Part shown: positions 42,513 to 51,985 of the stretch, piece after piece
Layout: the number at the start of each line of letters is the position of its first letter
Numbering within the stretch: position 1 is the stretch's first letter
Assembly (NCBI GenBank): GCA_033762815.1
Contig: JANRLF010000008.1
Location: 372,001 to 436,000, forward strand
Direction of reading: 5' to 3'
From: JANRLF01 sp033762815
GTDB taxonomy: Bacteria > Bacteroidota > Bacteroidia > Chitinophagales > CAIOSU01
Length of the DNA stretch: 64,000 nucleotides
Translations under genes and position numbers: made by a program
Notes under the pieces: model-generated
Told to the model about the DNA's origin: nothing
The model's database searches: none
The model's input: the letters and a program-made list of their open reading frames with translations, nothing else

Positions 42513-43754
42513 TTAAGATTTCAACAATACATTTCCCATCTTCTTAATTAAATCCCTAACATTTGCTTTGGAAATGAAGTGCTGCCGGCCAATGCCCAAT
42601 CCTACTTCATTGTACAACTTCCATGCATTAGGAAACTGCCCGCCAAAATTTTTGGCTACACTTTCGTGGCTGGTTTCGGGCAACCATGTGCGCCACTCAT
42701 CAGTTCTAAAAAAACTTAGGCTAGTAATTGGTTCGAAGTTAGCATGCCATACGTTTATACCCACTTGCTCCATTGCCTGTTTCAAATCATTTTTACTCAT
42801 TACCAAAGGTTCGAGCTTTAGTACCACTTGCGTGTAGGCATTTTGATAACTGCCTTCTTGAATGGATAAACCATCGATGGTTTCCAGCCATTTCTTGAAT
42901 TCGGCTACGTTTTCCGTCAGTCGCCTCAGGAATTCCGGATAACCCAATAGCTGTTCAAAGGCTACCGCAGCAACAATTTCTGAAATCCGCCCATTCCATG
43001 ATAAAGTTCTGTTATCTCTTACATTATACTCCCAGCTAGTATCACCATAGCTACGGATTGTTCTTAGTTCTTTTGCCAATGCTTCATCATTGGTTGTAAT
43101 CATCCCTCCTTCCCCAGCTTGAATTGGTTTTAAACAGCCGAAAGAAAAAACCCCCACATGCCCCATAGAACCCACATTCTCTTGCTTCCACTTGGCACCC
43201 AATGCAAGGCACCCGTCTTCTATTATGGTAAGTTGGTGTTTGTTGGCAATATCTCTCACCATATCCATGTCCATGGCATTTCCCCAAATGTGGATGGGGA
43301 TAAGTGCTTTTGTTTTGCCTGTAATACAGGCTTCCAGTTCTTGCCTACCAGGCATAAATGTACCAAGATCAATATCTGAAAACCTGGGTATAGCAAATGC
43401 GTTGACAGCGGCAAAAGCATTGGCAACACATGTATCCACCTGATGAATCACCTCGTCACCTGGCTTGACACCAATAGCACGTTTACACATCTGTAGTGCC
43501 ATTCCGCCAGTATTTACTGCTACAGCATACTTGGTACCCACATAATTTGCAAAAGCTTGCTCTAATCTTTCATGCATCAACCCTTTGCCATAACAAATAT
43601 TCCATGATGGAGATAAGAGCACCTCTGCAGTGCGATCGAGTTCATTATTGAGTGGAACAGGAAAAGTAAAATCTGGTTTTGCAAGGAGCGACTTTTTTGC
43701 TCTTTGAATAATGCGGTAAAACCATGGGAACTTAAGCAAAACCTTCTTTAGCAT
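42513..43754 (-). CDS. DegT/DnrJ/EryC1 family PLP aminotransferase
   Basis: This 413-residue protein belongs to the sugar aminotransferase family. The PLP Lys is Lys209 (FSFGCLKPIQAGEGG), with the Asp180 region (TIIEDGCLALGA) binding the PLP ring and TGGMALQM contacting phosphate. A short N-terminal extension of about 45 residues precedes the core. Members transfer an amino group from Glu to a keto-sugar nucleotide, or act as dehydratases. It is divergent from asnB at 43978 and begins the polysaccharide locus. Confidence 0.88.
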   Translation of the reverse strand: MLKKVLLKFPWFYRIIQRAKKSLLAKPDFTFPVPLNNELDRTAEVLLSPSWNICYGKGLMHERLEQAFANYVGTKYAVAVNTGGMALQMCKRAIGVKPGDEVIHQVDTCVANAFAAVNAFAIPRFSDIDLGTFMPGRQELEACITGKTKALIPIHIWGNAMDMDMVRDIANKHQLTIIEDGCLALGAKWKQENVGSMGHVGVFSFGCLKPIQAGEGGMITTNDEALAKELRTIRSYGDTSWEYNVRDNRTLSWNGRISEIVAAVAFEQLLGYPEFLRRLTENVAEFKKWLETIDGLSIQEGSYQNAYTQVVLKLEPLVMSKNDLKQAMEQVGINVWHANFEPITSLSFFRTDEWRTWLPETSHESVAKNFGGQFPNAWKLYNEVGLGIGRQHFISKANVRDLIKKMGNVLLKS

Positions 43755-43936
43755 AATTTAACTTTTGTCCTGAAAGGGGCAATTATAAATGCAATATCGC
43801 AAATTATTTAAGCGTGGCAAGCCTTTTGATTTACTTAAAAAGGACAGCATGCTACCAGTTTCTAATTAAGTGTTATAACAGATAAAAAATTTGTTCAATT
43901 GTATTGAGTGCCATTAGGTTTATAGCGTTTTGTGAT

Positions 43937-43944
43937 TAGCTTTG
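43937..43944 (+). promoter_or_regulatory. Putative -7 box of the second asnB
   Basis: TAGCTTTG followed by C is an exact TAnnTTTG match 33 bp upstream of the ATG at 43978. No clear -33 element. Confidence 0.5.
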
Positions 43945-43977
43945 CTAAAAAATAATTAAGGGCTTTTTCAGGTTGCC

Positions 43978-45939
43978 ATGTGTGGGATTGCAGGATATGT
44001 AGATAAGAATGCTCTGAAGCCCGATGCCATTGCTTCCGTGCAGAATATGCAACAATGGCTATCGCACCGAGGCCCTGATGGAGAAGGTGAATATAAAGCC
44101 AGGCAACTTTACCTGGTAATGAAGAGGCTAAGTATAATAGATATTGATGGGGGCCAGCAACCACTGTATAACGAGGATAATAGTATTGTACTGATTGCGA
44201 ACGGTGAAGTTTATAACTATATAGAACTAACCGAAGACCTACAAAAGAAAGGGCATCAATTTCAAACACATTCCGATTGCGAAACCATTATTCATCTTTA
44301 TGAGGAATATGGAATTGATTGCGTTAAGTATCTCAGGGGAATGTTTGCTTTTGCTTTGTATGATATTGCAAAAAACAAATTGATTATTGGCAGAGACCAC
44401 ATGGGGGAAAAACCCATTTATCTCTATCAAACCGAAGATAGTATCTTCTTCGCTTCTGAATTGAAAGCGCTTCTAGCTTCGAAAGCCATCCCTTTTGAAT
44501 TAGAACCCGATAGCCTTAATCTCTACCTACATTACCGTTATGTTCCCGAGCCACTAACCCCAATAAAAGGAATACGCAAACTACCCGCGGGGTGCCTTTT
44601 AGAAATTGACTTGAACCAATGGTTGTTGAAAGAAACGAAGTATTGGCGCATTGAGGATGCCAATCCAATCCATGGCAATCCTGAATCTATCTTAAAGGAA
44701 GAATTAGAAACAATCGGTAGATTGACCGTACGTTCAGATAGGCCAATTGGTATAGCTTTGAGTGGTGGCTTGGATTCAAGTCTTATAGCAAAGCTTGCAG
44801 CTACTTACAGCAACAATGAAATTCATGCATTTACGGTGGGTTATCCAGGATACCCTGATTATGATGAGCGAAAGGAGGCAAAAGAACTTGCCGAACAACT
44901 TGGCATCAAATTTTCAGATATTGAGTTGAGTACCGATGAAATGGTAAAACAGTTTAAAGCTGTTACCATAGCATGCGATGACCCCATTGCCGATATATCA
45001 AGCTATGGCTACTTCTCTGTGATGAAACTGGCCCATCAAAAAGATGTACCGGTAGTTTTTTTAGGTCAGGGACCTGACGAATTGTTTTGGGGATATGAAT
45101 GGGTGAAAGAAGCTTACGAGGAGAGTATAAAAAAGAAGAATCTCCTCCATAAGGGATGGCTAGCCTTTCCATATTATTTGAGATTTAGACTTCCTGAAAG
45201 CATGAGTCTTGGATTTTTGAAAGAATGGCTGTATGATTTGGGAGGTTTCAATTCAAGCTATGTTTATTTTAAATCTTTATTGAAAAACAAGGATAATCAT
45301 CTTGTTTTTTATGATGTGGATCCAAATTTCCAAACAATGCAAGAAGTTAAAAAACTTCTTCATGGTTCGAAAATTGAGCACGTGAGCCACGAGCAAGCAG
45401 CACCATATATTTCTACCTTTGACAAAAGCCATAATGTAGATGTGCTAATTACCAAACTGATTTGTGAAACATATCTACAGGAAAATGGAATCGTTCAAGG
45501 CGATAGGTTGTCGATGGCTTGCTCTGTTGAAGTTCGATTACCTTTAATTGACCATGTTTTTGTTGAGAAAGTGATAGGTTTGCGTAAAACTAAAAGTGAC
45601 TTCAATGAAGCACCAAAGTTTTGGTTCAGGCAAACCCTTAAGCATTTTCTATCACCGGATATAATCAACCGGAAAAAAAGACCGTTCTCCCCCCCAGTAG
45701 ATGAATGGAGAAATAAGCTGCTTGAAGTTTACGAAGAAGACCTAGTAGATGGCTATCTGATAAAAAATAGCTACATCTCAAAGGAAGGCCTTTCAGCCAT
45801 TATGAAGAAAAGCAAAAAGGATTTTAAACTTAGAATATTACTCTACCAGATTCTGGTATTCAATTGTTGGTGTAGCGAAATGGAGAAAATAGCTACTGGA
45901 GAAACAACATGGCAGGCGTTCTCTAAAATGCTCCTTTAA
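43978..45939 (+). CDS. asnB: Asparagine synthase-like amidotransferase in the polysaccharide locus
   Basis: This 653-residue protein has Cys2 (MCGIAGYVD), HRGPDGEGEY, MKRLSIIDIDGGQQPLYN and LIANGEVYNY in the glutaminase domain. The synthetase part has the canonical PP-loop SGGLDSS and GQGPDELFWGYE. It is about 60 residues longer than the asnB at 28752. AsnB homologues in O-antigen clusters (WbpS type) amidate uronic acids, which fits its location, though free asparagine synthesis is possible. It is the only plus-strand gene in the locus. Its stop overlaps the convergent glycosyltransferase stop (shared TTAA). Confidence 0.85.
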   Translation: MCGIAGYVDKNALKPDAIASVQNMQQWLSHRGPDGEGEYKARQLYLVMKRLSIIDIDGGQQPLYNEDNSIVLIANGEVYNYIELTEDLQKKGHQFQTHSDCETIIHLYEEYGIDCVKYLRGMFAFALYDIAKNKLIIGRDHMGEKPIYLYQTEDSIFFASELKALLASKAIPFELEPDSLNLYLHYRYVPEPLTPIKGIRKLPAGCLLEIDLNQWLLKETKYWRIEDANPIHGNPESILKEELETIGRLTVRSDRPIGIALSGGLDSSLIAKLAATYSNNEIHAFTVGYPGYPDYDERKEAKELAEQLGIKFSDIELSTDEMVKQFKAVTIACDDPIADISSYGYFSVMKLAHQKDVPVVFLGQGPDELFWGYEWVKEAYEESIKKKNLLHKGWLAFPYYLRFRLPESMSLGFLKEWLYDLGGFNSSYVYFKSLLKNKDNHLVFYDVDPNFQTMQEVKKLLHGSKIEHVSHEQAAPYISTFDKSHNVDVLITKLICETYLQENGIVQGDRLSMACSVEVRLPLIDHVFVEKVIGLRKTKSDFNEAPKFWFRQTLKHFLSPDIINRKKRPFSPPVDEWRNKLLEVYEEDLVDGYLIKNSYISKEGLSAIMKKSKKDFKLRILLYQILVFNCWCSEMEKIATGETTWQAFSKMLL

Positions 45940-46865
45940 CCCAAAAACGATTTTAATTTTCTTAAAGCCCTACTTATAATACTTGGGTTTCGTTGTTGTT
46001 TCCAAAAGGCTACAATAGCCTGATGGCCTTTGCTGTCGCAATAAAGGTTTTTTGGCCATTCAGGCACAAATTCCTTATCATACAAAATCGTGTTATTGAT
46101 ATCATTATCAGCGCCATGAGAGCCACTACCATCGAAGCCAATATTTTTCACCAAACTATACTTAGGATAAAGATTAACACCTCCATTCTTAAATACTGAC
46201 CAATACCACCTTATTGCCCAAGAATCTATTTCTTTGGTTTCCATTTGCTTTCGGAGCATTTCAAAGTATGCTGCCGCGCCATTAAAATCAAAGCGTTGGC
46301 GTAGCTGGATATCCGACTTCATTTGTTCCCACCCCGTTGCCAATGGGTCAAAATGGGTCCATGCCCTTTTCCAGGTAGCCCAACTCCAAGATGCAATATC
46401 TTCAAAAAAGAATGTATTGCTGAGCTTTTCCGGAAACTTGGCCGGGAACTGGTATCCAGTGATGCTAAAAACCTGTTGGTTATTTGCAAACTTATCCAAA
46501 GCGGCATTCATATAGGCCAAGAAATCATGATGCACTAGTAGGTCATCTTCCAATATTATCGCCTTGCCGTGCTTTTCGATGACTTCAGTTACACCGGCAA
46601 TAATGGAGTTGGCAAGCCCCCTATTGGTGGCACTTTCAGAAATTATGACGTCTTTTGCCCATTGAGCCGATTTAACTACTGCCCGCACTTCCTCTATTTT
46701 GTTTCTAACATCATCAGTTGCATTAGGCTTTGGACCGTCACAAAAAATGTAAAGCGTTGATTCGCTTGAAAGTTTGGCCGCACTTAAGTACTTCAGAGTC
46801 TGTTGGGTATGCCAAGGCCTAGCATAAACAAATAGAACTATGGGAGCTAAACTATAAGTCGACAA
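45936..46865 (-). CDS. Glycosyltransferase, GT-A fold (GNT-I-like)
   Basis: This 309-residue protein has PIVLFVYARPWHTQQTLKYL, a typical N-terminus of GT-A enzymes that act on nucleotide sugars, then LANSIIAGVTEVIEKHG and the metal-binding IILEDDLLVHHDFLAYMN (EDD as the DXD equivalent). It also has SWATWKRAW and a C-terminal basic tail. No ATG lies near the conserved start, and the TTG at 46865 is the best start codon. It follows the previous gene by 5 bp. Linkage and sugar are not predictable. Confidence 0.78.
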   Translation of the reverse strand: MSTYSLAPIVLFVYARPWHTQQTLKYLSAAKLSSESTLYIFCDGPKPNATDDVRNKIEEVRAVVKSAQWAKDVIISESATNRGLANSIIAGVTEVIEKHGKAIILEDDLLVHHDFLAYMNAALDKFANNQQVFSITGYQFPAKFPEKLSNTFFFEDIASWSWATWKRAWTHFDPLATGWEQMKSDIQLRQRFDFNGAAAYFEMLRKQMETKEIDSWAIRWYWSVFKNGGVNLYPKYSLVKNIGFDGSGSHGADNDINNTILYDKEFVPEWPKNLYCDSKGHQAIVAFWKQQRNPSIISRALRKLKSFLG

Positions 46866-46870
46866 ACGGG

Positions 46871-47995
46871 CTAGCTTTTTTTAGGAACTTCATCAACCAA
46901 CTTTAAGAACCTCTTTGCCGTTGCTGGAGGACTATAATTCTCCATAACCCACTTTCTTCCCTCCCAGCCTATTTCAATAATCTGATCTTTGCTCATCGAT
47001 TTTACCAAAGCTATAGTATCATCGAAATTGAATTTGTGCACGCCTATGTAGTGTTTGCCATTTACAGGATTTACAGGCAATTGAAAACCCCAATCCTCCA
47101 GGTCCAATAGTATCGGGCATGTTTTTGCCAGCAGAGCTTCCCATAGCCGATAGCTATCCCATTGATAGATATAATAATTGGAGGAAGTGTCTTTTCCTAA
47201 TCGCTCTTCTAGCTTAATTCTAACCTTGTAGTATTGGCGCAAAAGTTTGCTTAAGAAGGATTGTGTAGCAGGCAAAGGATGAAAAAAGCCACCAAAACAA
47301 TAAGTAAACAAAGAGCGGTTCAATTCACGGAAATAATCTGGATTGTGTCGCTTACCTGTCAATTTCCAGTAGGTAAGGTCCGGCTCATTTAAATCTATGC
47401 CTTTAGCAGTGAGGGGGTCAGTAATATACTGTTTGGTTGGGTATATTTCTTTCAATCCAGTGCTTAGCTTGGCCACTGCCAATTGTCGTAGGTTATGGTG
47501 CAGCCTGTAGGTATCCAATACAATATCTTCTACTGGCTCATCAATATACTTCTCTATATAATTGTAAATCCTTTCCGTATAACCCATTTGCCAAGGCTTT
47601 ACCTTATATGGCGGATAGGGTTGATTGTCATTATAGTGGGAGATCAGTATCAAATCAAATTTCGAGAATCCCTCATAATCTGGTCGTTGCCAATAGGGCA
47701 CCAACTCGTCATTTCTTTCTAATGCGATATTTATTTTTGAAGTATCGATAGTAGCCAATCTTTCGGGCTTGCCCAAAAAGTAGGACATACTGAAATATAT
47801 ATTCACGTCCGCCTCAAAACCCTCTGGGGCGGGTTGGAAAAGATATGCCTGTTCTATTGGGTCTCTCCAATTAGGCACGTTAGAGAAAAACTGAATTCCT
47901 AGTTTCCTTAAGCCCTGCGCCAATACAATAGCCTCCGTTGAATATTCTGATTCCTCAGGGCTTATATATTCCTCTAGAAAGAACTTGATTCTCAT
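46871..47995 (-). CDS. Putative glycosyltransferase, family uncertain
   Basis: This 374-residue protein lacks a signal peptide. The C-terminal half has YIYQWDSYRLWEALLAKTCP followed by a short sheet and ends EIGWEGRKWVMENYSPPATAKRFLKLV, which looks like the final part of GT-B enzymes where an acidic/aromatic site contacts the donor. The N-terminal part (ALERNDELVPYWQRPDYEGFSKFDLILI) matches no motif I know. Its place between clear glycosyltransferase and epimerase genes supports a transferase role. ATG overlaps the upstream epimerase stop (ATGA). Confidence 0.55.
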   Translation of the reverse strand: MRIKFFLEEYISPEESEYSTEAIVLAQGLRKLGIQFFSNVPNWRDPIEQAYLFQPAPEGFEADVNIYFSMSYFLGKPERLATIDTSKINIALERNDELVPYWQRPDYEGFSKFDLILISHYNDNQPYPPYKVKPWQMGYTERIYNYIEKYIDEPVEDIVLDTYRLHHNLRQLAVAKLSTGLKEIYPTKQYITDPLTAKGIDLNEPDLTYWKLTGKRHNPDYFRELNRSLFTYCFGGFFHPLPATQSFLSKLLRQYYKVRIKLEERLGKDTSSNYYIYQWDSYRLWEALLAKTCPILLDLEDWGFQLPVNPVNGKHYIGVHKFNFDDTIALVKSMSKDQIIEIGWEGRKWVMENYSPPATAKRFLKLVDEVPKKS

Positions 47996-48798
47996 TTCAG
48001 TCCGTTTGCCGAAATATAGTTCTTTGCTTCATCAATAATAACTCTTATGCCCTGCTCCAAGTTGAATTGATAAGATAAAGAGCTATGGATGTTTGGTTCT
48101 ATTTTATGATGATAGCCGACAACATCGCCAAGACTATAGGGCACATTTAGAAGAATTGAAATGGAGGCTGTAACATCCTTTATACTTATCCAATTACCAT
48201 TAGTCAAGTCGGCAACAGGAATTTTCTGATTGCGAATAGTTACCAAATTCTTTACAGCATCTTCCACATACACAAATTGCCTTTCTTCAATTCCAGTGGT
48301 CAGAAGGTTGATTTTTTTTTGTAAAAGGCCTTGTATCACTAAATCAGGTATAACATGCGAACGTTCTCCTGGTTCTTCCCATCCATATACATTCCAAAGC
48401 CTGGCCATTTGGCCACCTAACAGACGGGTCCACTCCTCTCCCAATATTTTTGTAATGCCATATGTATTGTGCGTATCTGCCAATTGGGTTGTAGTAAAAA
48501 GAAATGGGATATTGGTAAGTTCAAGGAAGTGGAATACTTTCTCGCAGATAATAGTGTTGTTGCGCAATATCTGTAACAGGTTCTTTTCTGCCGTTAAATA
48601 TTTTGCCCCACCTACATCCCAAGCCAGAAACCATACATAATCAACCCCCACATAAGGGCTTAAGTCCATCTCCCTTAAATCATTCCCTTCCTTTAAATCA
48701 ATATTGATAGCCTCTTCACCAATTTGATGCAAATACTTCATCAATGCGGAACCGATAAGTCCAGACCCACCTAATACTAAATTTTTTGAAACACCCAT
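47992..48798 (-). CDS. NAD-dependent epimerase/dehydratase family protein
   Basis: This 268-residue short-chain dehydrogenase has the nucleotide motif LVLGGSGLIGSALMKYL and the catalytic Tyr-x-x-x-Lys in NTYGITKILGEEW with a preceding Thr/Ser (FTTTQLAD). RLWNVYGWEEPGERSHVIPDL and ERQFVYVEDAV match the sugar-nucleotide epimerase subgroup. It would act on an NDP-sugar of the polysaccharide. The specific reaction is unclear. It overlaps the upstream glycosyltransferase by 22 bp and the downstream gene by 4 bp. Confidence 0.85.
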   Translation of the reverse strand: MGVSKNLVLGGSGLIGSALMKYLHQIGEEAINIDLKEGNDLREMDLSPYVGVDYVWFLAWDVGGAKYLTAEKNLLQILRNNTIICEKVFHFLELTNIPFLFTTTQLADTHNTYGITKILGEEWTRLLGGQMARLWNVYGWEEPGERSHVIPDLVIQGLLQKKINLLTTGIEERQFVYVEDAVKNLVTIRNQKIPVADLTNGNWISIKDVTASISILLNVPYSLGDVVGYHHKIEPNIHSSLSYQFNLEQGIRVIIDEAKNYISANGLK

Positions 48799-49721
48799 AT
48801 GTTTTCGGCTATCTGTTTTTTGGGAAAATCGGCAAGACCCCAGTTATCTTTATTTTTATAAGGGATATTTTCAGTTATTGCTTTGTTAAAATCGCGGTTA
48901 TTGCCATGTGTTTCATTGAAGCCATAAATACGTGATTCATTATGGTCCAAATGATAATGATCACCTATCACCATGGGCTTTAATCCCATATATTGTAGTT
49001 GCCTGAGCCCATTGGTATCCACTCCATCCCTAACATCAGTCAACCGCTCATCATATCCAGTGGCCTTCCACCAGTTGTCTCTATGGGTCATAATAAAATT
49101 ACCCACAACGGAATGCAACACTTTATCAGTTGAAAACTGGTGCAATACTATTTTCTTGTTGCTCAAAAACTCCTTGGTTAAAACCTCCCCCTTCCATTTA
49201 ATATTAATATAATGGGTGCCGTAAATATGGCTCTTGCTTAGTGCCGCCATATTGGCGATAGTATTCTCTGCTAGAAAAACATCTGCATTAATCAATCCTA
49301 TCCAGTTATTTGAAGCCTGCCTGATGCCAACATTTTTGGCATGGTACTCCATCATGGGTATTTTAGGATTGGTATTATACAATAAATGAATATCGTTTGG
49401 GACAATAAAACACTTGGAATTTGGATACCGCTTACTTATCCATTCAGTGTCGCTGGGGCGGTCAGCTATGGTATTCCACTCCACATAGATTAGTTCAGCA
49501 TTGGGTATGTGGCCATAGTTCCAATCAATGGTAGCACGTAATCTATCGGAAAAATCTCCTCCATAATTGTCGTTCCGACCTACCACTACTATAGATACTT
49601 TATCAACTGTTTCCTTTGGGGAAGCATCCATTGATCTTTTAACATTCCATATGTAACGCTTGATAAGCCTATCGGCCTGTCTAACGCGCCAGTGCATATT
49701 TCTGTTATTGAGTAATTGCAT
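48777..49721 (-). CDS. Putative glycosyltransferase (GT-A-like)
   Basis: This 314-residue protein has VSIVVVGRNDNYGGDFSDRLRATI, LIYVEWNTIADRP, YHAKNVGIRQASNNWIGLINADVFL and VVGNFIMTHRDNWWKATGYDERL. The IN(A)DVFL element occupies the DXD position, and the overall pattern is a GT-A-type fold. The gene has its own candidate -7 box upstream (49785-49792), so it may head the sub-operon ending at 45936. Donor and acceptor are unknown. Confidence 0.7.
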   Translation of the reverse strand: MQLLNNRNMHWRVRQADRLIKRYIWNVKRSMDASPKETVDKVSIVVVGRNDNYGGDFSDRLRATIDWNYGHIPNAELIYVEWNTIADRPSDTEWISKRYPNSKCFIVPNDIHLLYNTNPKIPMMEYHAKNVGIRQASNNWIGLINADVFLAENTIANMAALSKSHIYGTHYINIKWKGEVLTKEFLSNKKIVLHQFSTDKVLHSVVGNFIMTHRDNWWKATGYDERLTDVRDGVDTNGLRQLQYMGLKPMVIGDHYHLDHNESRIYGFNETHGNNRDFNKAITENIPYKNKDNWGLADFPKKQIAENIWVFQKI

Positions 49722-49784
49722 CGTCTAAAACAGCTATAATTGACCTAGAATTTTAGGGTTCCTTTGTTTAGAATCACTTTTGAG

Positions 49785-49792
49785 CAAAGATA
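49785..49792 (-). promoter_or_regulatory. Putative internal promoter of the polysaccharide locus
   Basis: The minus strand reads TATCTTTG followed by C, an exact TAnnTTTG box in the 89-bp gap between the genes starting at 51025 and 49721. It would allow separate transcription of the four genes from 49721 to 45936. Confidence 0.45.
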
Positions 49793-49810
49793 AGATTTTG
49801 GGTGAACTAC

Positions 49811-51025
49811 CTATTTTGTTAATAGTTTCTTAAAAATCCCAACCCTTTGCTGAATAGTTTCCTCAAGCTGATAATGTACCGCTACTTGTGCCAAAGCATT
49901 CTCTCTTATTTGTTTATAAGCATCTTGGTCAGCAACTAACTTAAGTATCAATTCTGCAAATCTTACTGGTTCGTCAGCAATCAATATATCCCTTCCTTGT
50001 TCCGCCATTATGCCTTCAGCGCCCATTGAAGTTGAAACTACCGGTGCGCCCAGTGCCATTGATTCTAGGATTTTTATCCTAACACCGCTCCCTAATAAAA
50101 TGGGGACAATGGAAATGGAATTGGCCATAAACTCACTTAAGTTTGGAACAAAACCGGCCCAAACAATCTTATCTGACTTTGGAGCCAAAGCATGGACTTC
50201 TTCGCTATAATGGCCGGTAATATGAAACGGAATCTGCAGCTTGTCTTCCAAAAGCGGCCAAACATCCTTGAAAAAGAATAACAAACCGTTCACATTGGGC
50301 ACATGCTTTCCATTGCTCAGGTAAACCAATTTTTCAGCTTGTATTGGCCTCTTTTCAACTGCGGGCTGCAGGCTTATACCCATGGGTGAGTTAAATACAA
50401 ATTTATCTGGCAAATGCTTTTCCCAAAAAACCTTCTCAACATTGGTAAGTGTTAAAACGGCGCTGTAGTTTTTTGCAAGAAGCGCTTCGTGAAAAGCAAA
50501 TGCGTTTGCTTTCTTCAACAAAGCATTTTTTTGTTCGCCCGCACTGTTAAGCCCGGCTTCTCTCTCCAAACGAACGGCTTGCATTTCATGCGAAACAAAA
50601 ACACTGGGTATGCCCTGAGGGAATACTGAAGCTACGTTCATCATCCATGGGAAATCCACTTGTATTATATCAATGTTGTGCAGTTTGCATAAAACATGCA
50701 AATCTGTTCTCAGCCATTTAAAATTGCGGTAAAGATATTGCCGTACTTCCGATTCAATATCCTTCGGCTCCTTTGTTCCCCTCAAAGCACTAACCTTATT
50801 GAATACCTTACTTAGTAAGCCCTGCTTGGCGTAAAAGCTATTCTTTAATTGCGAAAGAGATATAATATTATTGCCAGTAGGCAATTGCTCATTGGCCGTA
50901 GTATCGTACATCAGCACTACATGGTGCCCAGCATCAATTAAGCCCTGAACATAATGCTTCATTATAAAACTGCCACCTGATTGTGGTTGCTCATCATAAA
51001 GACCCGTGATAACCAGAATATTCAT
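49811..51025 (-). CDS. GT4-like glycosyltransferase (GT-B fold)
   Basis: This 404-residue protein has the GT-B pattern: an N-terminal MNILVITGLYDEQPQSGGSF and HVVLMYDT, and a C-terminal donor-binding half with VYLSNGKHVPNVNGLLFFFKDVWPLL. SISIVPILLGSGVRIKILESMALGAPVVSTSMGAEGI is the family GT4/GT1 motif where Glu (KILESMALG) binds the nucleotide sugar. It follows the upstream GT2 gene by 2 bp. It likely adds one sugar of the repeat unit. Confidence 0.87.
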   Translation of the reverse strand: MNILVITGLYDEQPQSGGSFIMKHYVQGLIDAGHHVVLMYDTTANEQLPTGNNIISLSQLKNSFYAKQGLLSKVFNKVSALRGTKEPKDIESEVRQYLYRNFKWLRTDLHVLCKLHNIDIIQVDFPWMMNVASVFPQGIPSVFVSHEMQAVRLEREAGLNSAGEQKNALLKKANAFAFHEALLAKNYSAVLTLTNVEKVFWEKHLPDKFVFNSPMGISLQPAVEKRPIQAEKLVYLSNGKHVPNVNGLLFFFKDVWPLLEDKLQIPFHITGHYSEEVHALAPKSDKIVWAGFVPNLSEFMANSISIVPILLGSGVRIKILESMALGAPVVSTSMGAEGIMAEQGRDILIADEPVRFAELILKLVADQDAYKQIRENALAQVAVHYQLEETIQQRVGIFKKLLTK

Positions 51026-51027
51026 AG

Positions 51028-51978
51028 CTACTTAATAAATCTACCTGCCACGGGAGCGATTTTCCAAAACTCCTGATAGCGAACCACCTTAGGGAATAAT
51101 CTAATAGCTTCATTGCACCACGATAATCTCGCACCAGTATCATGGAAATGCTTTTTGTTCCGATAAAGGTACTGCCGATAGTAAAAGCGTATTACCGCAT
51201 TCATGGGTTTGGTTTCCAGCTTATGTTTCGCAGCCCATACATACAACTCCTCTCCTTCCATGAAAGCATGGGGGTTAATGTCCTTGTAAGTGGAAAAACT
51301 AATATTGCTATCATGTATCCGCCTTAATGAAACGGGAGTTGTAAGTGAACCAGGGTATAAATGGGCTATTGCTGCCATTTTCTTAATAAGCAACATGTCC
51401 TCAAAAACACGAAATTTTGCATGAAATAGGCCACAACGCTTGAATATGCTGCGCTTTACACATAACCCTTGCAACATAATAATACCGGTGGGCTCGTCTA
51501 TCAATTGCCCCAATAATGCTTGAGGCGAAACCGTTTTATGCACCATATGTATTTCAGGGACATTATCAAACGTTACCGACTGGGATAGCGAAACTGCATT
51601 TTCAGTAAAAAAATTGCCCACAGCCTCATAAACCCCTTCCGCATCACTGTGCTGGGCAAACAATTTTGCAGTCTCATGAAAACGGCCAGGCAGAAATACA
51701 TCATCGGCATCAATAAAAGCTACATAGGTACTTTGTGCATGAATGATGCCTACATTACGCGTCTCACCCGGACCCTTGTTTTCATTATTGCCATGTGTGA
51801 AGACTTTGATTCGCCGATCATCCTTAGCCAACTGGTGGCAAAGCTCCAAAGAGTTGTCCTTAGAAGCATCATCAATAAGCAGCACTTCATTTACTTCTGG
51901 CTGCGCCAAAACCGATGCTACACATTCGCTTAGGTATTTCTCGGCATTGTACACGGGTATTACTACCGAAACATCCAT
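51028..51978 (-). CDS. GT2 family glycosyltransferase
   Basis: This 316-residue protein begins MDVSVVIPVYNAEKYLSECVASVL and contains LLIDDASKDNSLELC, GPGETRNVGIIHAQSTYVAFIDADDVFLPGRF, with the metal-binding DADD as the DXD motif. It is a standard inverting GT-A family 2 enzyme without membrane helices. Gap to the upstream gene is 7 bp. Confidence 0.92.
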   Translation of the reverse strand: MDVSVVIPVYNAEKYLSECVASVLAQPEVNEVLLIDDASKDNSLELCHQLAKDDRRIKVFTHGNNENKGPGETRNVGIIHAQSTYVAFIDADDVFLPGRFHETAKLFAQHSDAEGVYEAVGNFFTENAVSLSQSVTFDNVPEIHMVHKTVSPQALLGQLIDEPTGIIMLQGLCVKRSIFKRCGLFHAKFRVFEDMLLIKKMAAIAHLYPGSLTTPVSLRRIHDSNISFSTYKDINPHAFMEGEELYVWAAKHKLETKPMNAVIRFYYRQYLYRNKKHFHDTGARLSWCNEAIRLFPKVVRYQEFWKIAPVAGRFIK

Positions 51979-51985
51979 GGCCTGC

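Noticed and set aside
43755..43977. Small gene in the degT-asnB gap
   Set aside because: The 223-bp gap is A/T-rich with frequent stops in all frames; only promoter-like sequence is visible.
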